64,000 nt of DNA from Deltaproteobacteria bacterium. Its GTDB lineage: Bacteria; JADJOY01. The notes under the pieces were generated by a model, which was not told the DNA's origin, made no database searches, and saw nothing but the letters and a program-made list of their open reading frames with translations. The stretch is taken from NCBI GenBank assembly GCA_016713535.1, contig JADJOY010000014.1, positions 124,001 through 188,000 of the forward strand, written 5' to 3'. The position numbers and the translations under genes were made by a program. Of this stretch, positions 45,160 through 52,999 are shown one piece after another. The stretch's first letter is position 1. Each line of letters starts with the position of its first letter.

Positions 45160-45434
45160 CGAGGGGACTCCGGTGTGAGAGAGGGGATCGCAGGCTCGAC
45201 GGCAGCGCGTGGGCGCTGCCACGAGGTACCCGGGGTGCGGACGTTTCGGCCGGGCCTGCACCTGCCGTCGTGCGCCGATTAGACGCCCCGAGAGGCCGGG
45301 AAATTTGCACTCGTCGCCCCGGCAGGCAAGCGGGACGGCGAGGGGCGCAGCCGGGGGCCGCTCGGCGCGTCGCCGGTGCGGTCCCGGGCGATTGGGGGTA
45401 ACCTCGGGTTGCTCATCCCCGAGGAGGTGCTGCG

Positions 45435-46007
45435 ATGGCACGACGCAACGTGGTCTCGATCCGTGACGCGCGCCGGGCTCGCGAAGCCGCGAGCAGCGGA
45501 CCGTCGTCCCGATTCACGGCCGCCGAGCTCAAGGCCATGAGCATCGGCGAGGTCCTCGAGGTGTTCCGCACCCTCGAGGCGCCCGACCTGGGCGAGATGG
45601 ACGGCGAGTTCGTCGCGACGCTCCTCGATCAGGGAGGCCCGGCGATGAACGTGATCTCGTCGTTCACCACCAACGTCCCGCGACGCTGGCTGGGGAAGGC
45701 GTTCGAGCCCGTCGACCCGAGCGAAGGTCACGGTTACAACTGGTTCCAGGGCGCCGGGCACACGGTCCGGCGCTATCGGATGAAGACGTACCTGGGCGAA
45801 TCGGCGGTCGACGCTGGCCGCTCCTACATCCTCGAGTACCGACCCTACAATTCGGGCTTCATGCGCTCGATGGTGGACGAGGTGCGGCGCGTGGCGCCGG
45901 GACTCTACGTCGGGCTCGGACGGGTGGGGTTCGGGAGCTGGATGCGGACGCGGCTCTATCCGTTCATGCTCGAGGGGCCGGTCGGACCGTACTCGGACCC
46001 GGGCTGA
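45435..46007 (+). CDS. Conserved hypothetical protein (possible GXWXG/DUF4334-like fold)
   Basis: Encodes 190 residues from ATG 45435 with a strong RBS (GAGGAGGT at 45419-45426). There is no signal peptide. The N-terminus is basic (RRNVVSIRDARRAREA). The core has PRRWLGKAFEPVD, GYNWFQG, VRRYRMKTYLG and MVDEVRRVAPGLYVGLGRVGFG, alternating beta strands ending in a conserved GLYVGLG, as in lipocalin-like small-molecule binders. Assignment to GXWXG/DUF4334 is only by resemblance. It stands alone, divergent from the hydrolase at 44197. Confidence 0.65.
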   Translation: MARRNVVSIRDARRAREAASSGPSSRFTAAELKAMSIGEVLEVFRTLEAPDLGEMDGEFVATLLDQGGPAMNVISSFTTNVPRRWLGKAFEPVDPSEGHGYNWFQGAGHTVRRYRMKTYLGESAVDAGRSYILEYRPYNSGFMRSMVDEVRRVAPGLYVGLGRVGFGSWMRTRLYPFMLEGPVGPYSDPG

Positions 46008-46130
46008 CGCCCCGAGCCGATCGAGGGGGCTTCCCACGGACGACGCGGCGGGCTCCGGGGCGCGCGTGATCCGTTCCCTGTGGAGGCGGCCGCTCCGTCC
46101 GGCGCGAGCGGAGGCCTGGCGTCGTGCCGA

Positions 46131-47162
46131 CTAACGGCTCGGCGCCGTCGCGGGCGCGACGGGCACGCGGTTCTGCCCCCGCCACTCGCGGGGCGTCGCC
46201 ACTCCGAGCAAGGCCGCCACGGTGGGAGCGGTGTCGAGCTGGCTCACCTCGGCCGCGATGAGCCCGTGGGGGATGCCGTCGCCCCACAGGATCCAAGGCA
46301 CCTGGCTCACCTCGGGGCGTCCCTCGCGGTGCGACCGACCGTACCCGCCGTGGTCCGCGCTGATCAGGATCGCGAGGTGGCGCGAGGTCGCCATCGACGC
46401 CGCGACCAGGAAGTCGCGCAGCGCGACGTCGAGCACGGTGAGCGCCTCGAGCTGCGGGTCGCTGCCCCAGCCGCTGCGATGGCCGACGACGTCGATGTCC
46501 GGCAGGTGGACCATGACGAAGTCGGGGTCGCGCTCACGGATGTAGGCGAGGGTGGCGTCGAGCACCTGCCGTCCGCTGCCGCCACGGCCCGGATCGCGGA
46601 GGTACTCGAAGCGCTCGCAGCCGGGTTCGCGGGCCACCAGCGCGGCGAGCTTCGCCTTTCCCACGAGGAGCGCGCAGCGCAGCCCCTCGCGAGCGCAGAC
46701 CGTGAAGATCGTCGGGCCCCGGAAGCGGCTCCACGGGCGGTAGGTGTGGGCGCTGAACCCGCTCTCCTCGGCTGGCTGGCTCGAGATCGTGACGCCGTGC
46801 GACTCGAGGGTGGAGTCGCTCAGGTCGTTGGCGAACGCGGCGACGCTGCCGTCCCGCACCAGGTCCGCGATCGTCGACGGCATGTGCCGCTCGAGCACCG
46901 TCTTGGCCAGACCGTCGAACGAGATGAGCAGGACCAGCCGCTCCGCGCTGGCGGCGCGGCGCTCGCCGTCCGGGATCGAAGGCCGGTCGATGCGGCGCGG
47001 AGCGAACGATCCCCAGAACAGCTCCTCGAACGGGTTGGGGAGCTGGATCAGCAGCCCGAACACGACCAGCCCGACGATCCACCAGGCCCGGCTGCGTCGC
47101 GCCCGCGGTGCGGCGGTGGGCTCGGCGGGCGCGACGGCGGCGAGATCGTCGGGAGGCGCCAT
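46131..47162 (-). CDS. Membrane-anchored alkaline phosphatase-fold phosphodiesterase
   Basis: Encodes 343 residues from ATG 47162, which overlaps the upstream stop (TGATG). One membrane anchor (RAWWIVGLVVFGLLIQL, residues about 25-42) is followed by a type I phosphodiesterase/nucleotide pyrophosphatase domain. Metal ligands are visible in LLISFDGLAKT, HLPDIDVVGHRSGWG and ILISADHGGYGRSH. The nucleophile region reads STLESHGVTISSQPAEESG, where Thr/Ser is expected. It would hydrolyse phosphodiesters or transfer phospho-groups in the periplasm. It is the last gene of a three-gene operon with FGE-like and PEP-synthase-like membrane proteins. Confidence 0.75.
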   Translation of the reverse strand: MAPPDDLAAVAPAEPTAAPRARRSRAWWIVGLVVFGLLIQLPNPFEELFWGSFAPRRIDRPSIPDGERRAASAERLVLLISFDGLAKTVLERHMPSTIADLVRDGSVAAFANDLSDSTLESHGVTISSQPAEESGFSAHTYRPWSRFRGPTIFTVCAREGLRCALLVGKAKLAALVAREPGCERFEYLRDPGRGGSGRQVLDATLAYIRERDPDFVMVHLPDIDVVGHRSGWGSDPQLEALTVLDVALRDFLVAASMATSRHLAILISADHGGYGRSHREGRPEVSQVPWILWGDGIPHGLIAAEVSQLDTAPTVAALLGVATPREWRGQNRVPVAPATAPSR

Positions 47163-48745
47163 CAGTGGCAGCAACGGAAGCCGACCACGTCGAGGTCCAG
47201 GATCGGCACCTGCTGCTCGTCGACCAGGACCGCGAAGGGGCACGACAGCGTCAGGTCGTCATCATACTCGTACGAGCCGCCCATCAATCCGTAGATTCCG
47301 GGCCGTCCCGGCACGAGCACCCACTCGAACACGTTGCCGGGCAGGTCGTGCACGCCGCCCGCGTTCGCGCACCCGCCGAGCGAGCCGGACGGCACGAGAC
47401 CGCGGGTTCCGCCCGTGCTGCACGAGCGGATCACGCGGTCGATCGACTCGTCCTCGGTGGGCTCGGCGAAGATGTAACGGTTCGCGCCGCACGCCGAGCA
47501 CGCCCAGGTCCACTGGTCGCGGGTGCAGAGGTGCGCGCCGCGCGCGGCGCACGCGCGCTCCGCCTCGCGCGGGGTGCGGCCGCTCGTGGGCAGCTCTCCC
47601 GCTCGGTTGGGGAACTCGAAGCGATCGACGTCGAAGCGCACCTCGCCGCACTCCACCCGCACCATGCCGGCCGCGGGCGTCGGCGGCAGGGAGGCCGAGG
47701 TGCGCGGCGCGGTGGTCGACTCGGCCCAGCCGTGACGCATCAGGTAGAGCCGCGGGCCGTGAAGCACCACCAGCGCGATCAGGATCGGCAGCGGGCGGGT
47801 TGCCTGGCGCAGCACGCACAGCGCGCGCTCGATCCGCTCGCCGGTGAGCTCGTGGACGCGGGTGTAGGCGCGCGCGAACGTGGTGACGGGCGCGAACGCA
47901 TTGATGCAGCCGACCGAACACGGGATCCAGAACAGCTCCGGCACCAGCACGTGCACGGCGCCCATCGCCCAGAACGAGGTCCTGAGTCGGCGAGAGCTGC
48001 CTGACAGGAGGTAGAGCACCCACAGCCCGGAGAGCGTGCACACCGCCCGCCCGAGCTGCTGGCACACCGTCCACACCGGATGGACGCCGAACCACAGCTC
48101 GTACGCCGTCGCGATCGGCCACAACAGCGCGAATGGCACCGGCACGCGTCCGTCGAGCTGCGCGAGCCGCGGCGCGAGCCCGGGCACGCGGCCGCGCAGC
48201 ACCTCGTAGACGAGGGCCACCAGCACCAGGTTCCCCGCGAACGCCAGGCCCACGACGTTGTGGCTGAGGAACACCAGCACGTCGGTGAAGTGAGCGAGCG
48301 CGGGGCGCGCGCCGGCGCCGAGGCGCACCACGTCGAGCGCCGGGACCAGGGCACCGAAGTAGAACTTGTCGAACACGTCGACGAGCCAGAACGCGGCGTG
48401 GTGCGGCTCGTGCGGACGCGTGACCATGAGCGCCGGCAGCGTCCACACGAACGCGGTGGCGCCCCACGAGGTCGTCGTGGCGAGCCCCTCGCCGCCGCGC
48501 CCCCAGCGCCACCACACGTCGGCGGCGAGCCACAGGCAGCTCGTCACCACGGCGAGCAGCATGACCGGAACTTCGTTGCGCCCCGGCTCGGGCGGGAAAC
48601 CGTGACGCAGCAACATCGCGGCCGTGAACACGACGATGGCGGCCTGCAGCCGGCTCCAGCCGCGGTGGTGGGCGAGCGCCCACGCCAGCCAGCGTCCCGG
48701 CAGCAACACCACCAGCAGCAGCGTCAGGCTCGCGGCATCAACCAC
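47162..48745 (-). CDS. Polytopic membrane protein fused to a formylglycine-generating-enzyme-like domain
   Basis: Encodes 527 residues from GTG 48745, overlapping the PEP-synthase-like stop by 8 bp. Residues 1-350 carry about 9 hydrophobic helices. The C-terminal 165 residues form an FGE/SUMF1-fold domain: ERACAARGAHLCTRDQWTWAC, HDLPGNVFEWVLV, GLMGGSYEYDDD and final VGFRCCH. The two Cys used for catalysis in true FGE are not clearly conserved, so a binding or structural role is possible. A membrane part joined to this domain is unusual. It lies between a membrane PEP-synthase-like gene and a phosphodiesterase gene. Confidence 0.7.
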   Translation of the reverse strand: MVDAASLTLLLVVLLPGRWLAWALAHHRGWSRLQAAIVVFTAAMLLRHGFPPEPGRNEVPVMLLAVVTSCLWLAADVWWRWGRGGEGLATTTSWGATAFVWTLPALMVTRPHEPHHAAFWLVDVFDKFYFGALVPALDVVRLGAGARPALAHFTDVLVFLSHNVVGLAFAGNLVLVALVYEVLRGRVPGLAPRLAQLDGRVPVPFALLWPIATAYELWFGVHPVWTVCQQLGRAVCTLSGLWVLYLLSGSSRRLRTSFWAMGAVHVLVPELFWIPCSVGCINAFAPVTTFARAYTRVHELTGERIERALCVLRQATRPLPILIALVVLHGPRLYLMRHGWAESTTAPRTSASLPPTPAAGMVRVECGEVRFDVDRFEFPNRAGELPTSGRTPREAERACAARGAHLCTRDQWTWACSACGANRYIFAEPTEDESIDRVIRSCSTGGTRGLVPSGSLGGCANAGGVHDLPGNVFEWVLVPGRPGIYGLMGGSYEYDDDLTLSCPFAVLVDEQQVPILDLDVVGFRCCH

Positions 48746-51233
48746 GGCGCACCTCGCCGCGGTCGGCGTCGAGCTCGAGCGGGTCGCCGTCGTGCACCAG
48801 CTCGTAGACCCGCCGCGCCGCGACGATCGTCGGGATGCCGCGCTCACGGCACCAGATCGCCAGGTGCGAGAGCGGCCCGCCGCGGGCGAACAGCACGCCT
48901 GCGGCGCTCGCGGCGACGCCGGTCCAGATCGCGGCGGGATCGGGCAGCACCACGATGCGCCCGGCGACCGACTCCGGCGACACCAGGGCACCGGTGCGCA
49001 CCACGCGCGCCCGTCCGTGCACCACTCCGCCGCCGAGCGGGATGCCGATCGTCAGCACGTCGGGGCCGAAGTCCGGTGGAGCTTCGGAGACCACCTCGCC
49101 GCGCTCGTCCAGGTGGACCACGGCCGGGTGGTCGAACGTGGAGTTGCGGGAGTGGACGGCGCGGCGCTGGCGCAAGGTGTGGCCGAGGGTCGAGGAGTCG
49201 ATACGTTCCTCGACGACGTCGCGCAGCTCGCCCGGGGTGAGGAAGTAGACGTCGTTCGGCTCCCACAGCGGCACGCGTGCGCCGATCGCGACGGAGAGTG
49301 CCTCGGCGACGAGCCGCGCTTCGTAGTCGACGGCGTTGATGTTCGCGTTGATCTGCTCGCGCTCGACGAGCAGCCGGTCGCGTAGCGCCACCAGCCAGCG
49401 AACGGCCGCGCTGGTCTGCGGCGGGCGTGCGCTCGCGGGGGGCGCGGCCGCAGGTGTCGCGGGCGGGCTGCCGCCCCCGCCGAGGCCGATCCTGAGCAGG
49501 AACGCCTCCGGGAAGTCGATCGCGCGCATCGCCGAGATCTCGGCCTCGCGGTCGGCGATGAACCACACCGAGCGAACTCGCTCGAGCGCGCTTCGCTCGC
49601 TGCCGCGCAGCGCGTCGTCGTGGTGGCGGAGCATCGCGAGCGGGGTCTCGACGTGGGGCGCGGGCACGTTCTCCCGGCGCGCGATCTGGCGCAGCAGGCC
49701 GTCGACCACCGCCGCCGCTTGCACCTCGAGGCCCTGCCGCTCGGTGAGCGGGACGAGGCGCTCGGTGCGCAGCCGCACCAGCCGCTCGAGCAGGGCACCC
49801 GCCTCGAGGCCGGCGGGCGGCGCCTCGGGCACGGGAGGTGTGTGGATCGCGCGCCGTCCGCGCAGCGCCGCGCGGCCCAGGGCGACCGACACACCGCGCA
49901 CGGTGGCGAACGAGACCTCCGCCGACGCCTGGCCGACGAACAGCGGCTTGAAGCGCTCCCAGCGCAGGTAGATCACGCCGCGGTGGACGAGGATGTCGTC
50001 GTCGGTGAGCGTGCCGAGGCCGAGCCGGCGCAGCCCGGTGCTGACGAGCGCGGCGGGGGTGGCGTCCCCGAACACGAACCACCACGAGAGCGGAGTCAGG
50101 GGGTAGCGCGGCGTGTCGGCGACGTACGAGTTGGTGAAGGTGCGCCGCCGCGGCAGCCGTGTCAGCGGGCGCACCTGGTACACGAACACCCGTCCCTGCT
50201 GGGTGCCCCACTCGATCTCGACGTGGCGCCCGAGCAGCAGCTCGGCCCGTCCGGCGAGGGTCGAGATCTCGCGCACGAAGCGCTGGTCCATGCCGGGGAC
50301 GCCGGGCGTGGACGCCAGCTCGCTGACCACGTTGGGCAAGAGCTCGTGCATCGCGGTGCACTCGCGCCCCGCGGTGGAGCGCTCCACGAGGTGGCGCTCG
50401 GAGTGGCCGGTGCGGACGTCGGCGGACGAGCCGAACCCGAGGTCGTCGTGGGGCACACGCACGTTCGCCAGCACCGCGAGTCGGCGCAGCGGTGGCTGGC
50501 TGCCCTCGCCGCCGGTCTGGCGGTACTCGAACGCGCGCTCCGACCAGTACGACGCCCACACCTCCTTCAGCGCGCCCGCGAGCGCCGCGCGGCCGTCGGC
50601 CGCGTCCCACGGCACCGAGTCGTAGACCCCCGGGAACGCGAGGTCGCCGCGGTCCTCGTCGAGGAAGGACGAGCGCAGCAGGAACGCCTGCTCGGTGGAG
50701 GCGAGCAGCGCTCGCTGCAGCCGGCGCAGCAGGCGCCGCGGCACTTTCCCCTGGCGAATGCGGGCGGCGAAGGCGGGCCCCTCGTCCGGACCAGGGGTGA
50801 GCGCGTTGTGGCGGAGGAACGCCTCGAACGCGTCCGCCGTCACCACCCATCCGAGCGCCACGCGCGCCCCGGCGGCCGCGAAGCCGGCGAGGTTGGCGGC
50901 CTTGTGGCCCACGTCGCGGGCGGGCCAGCCGATCGCTCCCACCGAGGCGAGCGGCACCACGTGCGGCGGCCGGCGCCGCCGCCTGAGCCAGGCGCTCGCC
51001 TGCACCGCCCCGGCGACGCCCGCGAACACCACCGAGAACAGCACCGCCGAGTACACGAAGCGCCCGGTGACGGTGAGGCCGAACGCGACCATCACCACGA
51101 ACAGGGCGGCGCACACCACGGTGACGATGAGCGTGCCGAGGATCGGCACGATCGCGGTCACGACCGCGTAGCACTCGAGGACCGGATGACCGCCCAGGAG
51201 ACCCAGGTCGCCGAGGGCGGGGAGGACATGCAT
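48738..51233 (-). CDS. Membrane-anchored PEP-synthase/rifampicin-phosphotransferase-like protein
   Basis: Encodes 831 residues from ATG 51233. Two to three membrane helices occupy residues 20-85. An ATP-binding PPDK_N-type domain follows (VGHKAANLAGFAAAGA; AFLLRSSFLDEDRGDLAFPGVYDSV; EIEWGTQQGRVFVYQVRPLTRL), then a central helical region, then the phosphohistidine swivel domain near the C-terminus (LFARGGPLSHLAIWCRERGIP, His catalytic). There is no C-terminal PEP-binding barrel. This domain order is that of rifampicin phosphotransferases, which use ATP to phosphorylate a small molecule through a phosphohistidine. The membrane anchor is atypical for that family. Substrate unknown; the partners are an FGE-like and a phosphodiesterase protein. 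Confidence 0.75.
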   Translation of the reverse strand: MHVLPALGDLGLLGGHPVLECYAVVTAIVPILGTLIVTVVCAALFVVMVAFGLTVTGRFVYSAVLFSVVFAGVAGAVQASAWLRRRRRPPHVVPLASVGAIGWPARDVGHKAANLAGFAAAGARVALGWVVTADAFEAFLRHNALTPGPDEGPAFAARIRQGKVPRRLLRRLQRALLASTEQAFLLRSSFLDEDRGDLAFPGVYDSVPWDAADGRAALAGALKEVWASYWSERAFEYRQTGGEGSQPPLRRLAVLANVRVPHDDLGFGSSADVRTGHSERHLVERSTAGRECTAMHELLPNVVSELASTPGVPGMDQRFVREISTLAGRAELLLGRHVEIEWGTQQGRVFVYQVRPLTRLPRRRTFTNSYVADTPRYPLTPLSWWFVFGDATPAALVSTGLRRLGLGTLTDDDILVHRGVIYLRWERFKPLFVGQASAEVSFATVRGVSVALGRAALRGRRAIHTPPVPEAPPAGLEAGALLERLVRLRTERLVPLTERQGLEVQAAAVVDGLLRQIARRENVPAPHVETPLAMLRHHDDALRGSERSALERVRSVWFIADREAEISAMRAIDFPEAFLLRIGLGGGGSPPATPAAAPPASARPPQTSAAVRWLVALRDRLLVEREQINANINAVDYEARLVAEALSVAIGARVPLWEPNDVYFLTPGELRDVVEERIDSSTLGHTLRQRRAVHSRNSTFDHPAVVHLDERGEVVSEAPPDFGPDVLTIGIPLGGGVVHGRARVVRTGALVSPESVAGRIVVLPDPAAIWTGVAASAAGVLFARGGPLSHLAIWCRERGIPTIVAARRVYELVHDGDPLELDADRGEVRRG

Positions 51234-51325
51234 GACGGAGCTCGACCGGGCTCACGTCCCCCTTCGGGGAGGGCAGGAGCCGGGGAGCGCGAGGATAGCA
51301 GCGCGGCGGAGAAGCGCCGCTCGGG

Positions 51326-52237
51326 TCAGACTACGGAGCTGGCCGGAGAGGCACGTCGCAGCGTGCGATGGCCGGCGCCCTTCGCGACCAGCTCGCGCTC
51401 GCGGGCGTGCCACACGGCGCCGTAGCGGTAGAACGGCACGCCAGGGAAGAGGTGGTGCACGAGGTGATAGTTCTGCGAGACCAGCAGCGGGGTCAGGAAC
51501 CGGCCCGGTCGCGCCGCCGACCACCGCACGTTGAGGGTGGCGCGGAATCGATCTTCGGCGCCCAGCACCTGGTGCGGGGCGTGGGGCAGCCAGTCGAACG
51601 AGCACGCGAGCAGCCCGATCGCGAGGCGCGACGGCAACACCACGAAGAGCAGCACCTCGCGCCCGTGGCCGGACGCCGCGGCGAGCGCCGCGGCGCCCCA
51701 CAGCGCGAGCAGCGTGACCACCGTCTCGACGCGCTCGTCGCGCGGGCGGCTGGCGAGGTGCCGGAAGTAGAAGGCGTAGTAGTGGAGGTCCTGGGTCATC
51801 CAGCGCAGCGGCAGCGTGAGGCGGAAGCGCCCGCCGCTCCACATGTCCGGGTCGCGCGCGGGATCGTTGGTGTTGCGGTGGTGCTCGAGGTGGGCGAAGC
51901 GGAAGGCGCGGAAGGGCGCCATCAGCGGGACACCCGCGAGGCGACCGGTGAGCTCGTTGAGCCAGCGGGAGCGGCCGACGCTGCCGTGCGAGGCGTCGTG
52001 CATCGGCGTGAAGGTCAGGTACCCGGCGAGCGTGAGCAGCGCGACGGCGAGCGGCGCCGGCAGGGCGCCCGCGACCGCCGCGGCGAGGATCGTGAGCCAG
52101 CCGGCGAACGCCACCGCCGCGAGGACGAGGGTGGGCCTCGATACGGGCGGGTTGTTCATGAGCGCCAGGATCCGGGCGCGCTCGGCCGACGGCTGCGCGG
52201 TGGAAAGAGCGACGGGAGCGTCTGGGATCGCGGTCAT
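51326..52237 (-). CDS. Membrane fatty acid desaturase / beta-carotene hydroxylase-like di-iron protein
   Basis: Encodes 303 residues from ATG 52237, overlapping the TetR stop (ATGA). Three His boxes are present: HDASHGS (residues about 81-87), HLEHHRNTN, and NYHLVHHLFP near the C-terminus. Four membrane helices flank them. This is the FA_desaturase family that uses a di-iron centre and O2 to desaturate, hydroxylate or ketolate acyl chains or carotenoids. No carotenoid genes are in view. Co-transcription with a TetR gene resembles regulated desaturases that adjust membrane fluidity. The substrate remains open. Confidence 0.8.
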   Translation of the reverse strand: MTAIPDAPVALSTAQPSAERARILALMNNPPVSRPTLVLAAVAFAGWLTILAAAVAGALPAPLAVALLTLAGYLTFTPMHDASHGSVGRSRWLNELTGRLAGVPLMAPFRAFRFAHLEHHRNTNDPARDPDMWSGGRFRLTLPLRWMTQDLHYYAFYFRHLASRPRDERVETVVTLLALWGAAALAAASGHGREVLLFVVLPSRLAIGLLACSFDWLPHAPHQVLGAEDRFRATLNVRWSAARPGRFLTPLLVSQNYHLVHHLFPGVPFYRYGAVWHARERELVAKGAGHRTLRRASPASSVV

Positions 52238-52902
52238 CGCGGACCTCGTCTGCGAGCGCCGTCCTCGGTTCGGGGAAGCAGGCCGAGGAGCAGCAAGCTC
52301 TTGATCTCGGCGACCTGCGCGTCGACGTCGGCGCGCTTGCCGCGGAAGTGGTTGGTGAAGAGCGCGCCGTAGAGCAGGTCGCTCACCAGGTCGGTGACGC
52401 GCTCGGGGGAGGCGGCGCGGAAGGTGCCGTCGGCGACGAGCTGCCGCACGAGCTTGCGCCACGGCAGGACGGCGGCCTCGCGGTGGGTGAAGTAGCTCGG
52501 GGCGTCGCGGTCGCGGAACTCGGCGCGCTCGAGGATCAGGAGCTCGACGAACGCCGGACGCTGGTCGAAGAAGCGCAGGTACGCCGTGAGCGCGGCCTCG
52601 ATGCGCCCGACCGGCGCGGTGGTGCTCGCCATCGCCGCGTCGAGCGCGGCGCGAAGCTGCCACATGCCGCGGTCGACCGCCGCGTAGAAGAGCGCCTCCT
52701 TGCTCGCGAAGTAGCGGTAGATCGTGCCCTTGGCGACGCCGACCGCGCGCGCCACCACGTCGAGGTCGGTGCCCGCGTAGCCGGTCTCAGCGAACACCCG
52801 GGTGGCGGCGTCGAGGATCTCCTCGCGACGACGCTCGGTGAGGCCTTCGACCTTGGGCCGGCCGACGCGGCGGGGTCCGGTGCGGGTCGCGGCAGGTGGC
52901 AT
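52234..52902 (-). CDS. TetR/AcrR family transcriptional regulator of the desaturase
   Basis: Encodes 222 residues from ATG 52902. The N-terminal HTH is clear: RREEILDAATRVFAETGYAGT, then GVAKGTIYRYFASKEALF (residues about 25-72). A ligand-binding helical domain follows, with LELL-like segments (RPAFVELLILERAEFRD). The gene is transcribed ahead of the desaturase with a 4-bp overlap. A palindromic operator candidate lies 17 bp upstream of its ATG, next to the promoter, so autoregulation with the desaturase is likely. Effector unknown, perhaps acyl-CoA. Confidence 0.82.
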   Translation of the reverse strand: MPPAATRTGPRRVGRPKVEGLTERRREEILDAATRVFAETGYAGTDLDVVARAVGVAKGTIYRYFASKEALFYAAVDRGMWQLRAALDAAMASTTAPVGRIEAALTAYLRFFDQRPAFVELLILERAEFRDRDAPSYFTHREAAVLPWRKLVRQLVADGTFRAASPERVTDLVSDLLYGALFTNHFRGKRADVDAQVAEIKSLLLLGLLPRTEDGARRRGPR

Positions 52903-52918
52903 CGCTCGATTAATTGAC

Positions 52919-52932
52919 TGACGAGTCCGTCA
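52919..52932. promoter_or_regulatory. TetR operator candidate
   Basis: TGACG AGTC CGTCA is a perfect 5+5 palindrome with a 4-bp centre, between the probable -10 and the TetR ATG. TGAC/GTCA arms are common in TetR-family operators. Confidence 0.5.
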
Positions 52933-52962
52933 TATATTTCCACGAGCCGCATGAATCGTCAA
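52933..52962 (-). promoter_or_regulatory. Promoter of the TetR-desaturase operon
   Basis: On the minus strand, TTGACG (52962-52957) and an AT-rich AAATATA (52939-52933) after 17-18 bp. The AT-rich stretch is exceptional in this GC-rich window. The operator candidate starts at its downstream edge. Confidence 0.5.
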
Positions 52963-52999
52963 GCGGCGATCGTCCGAGCGTGCGGTCGGCGCCCGCGGC

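Noticed and set aside
51250-51275. REP copy near CCCCCTTCGGGG
   Set aside because: It has a short CCCC/GGGG stem but no GTAG or GGAG foot at the correct position. Treated as an ordinary small hairpin.
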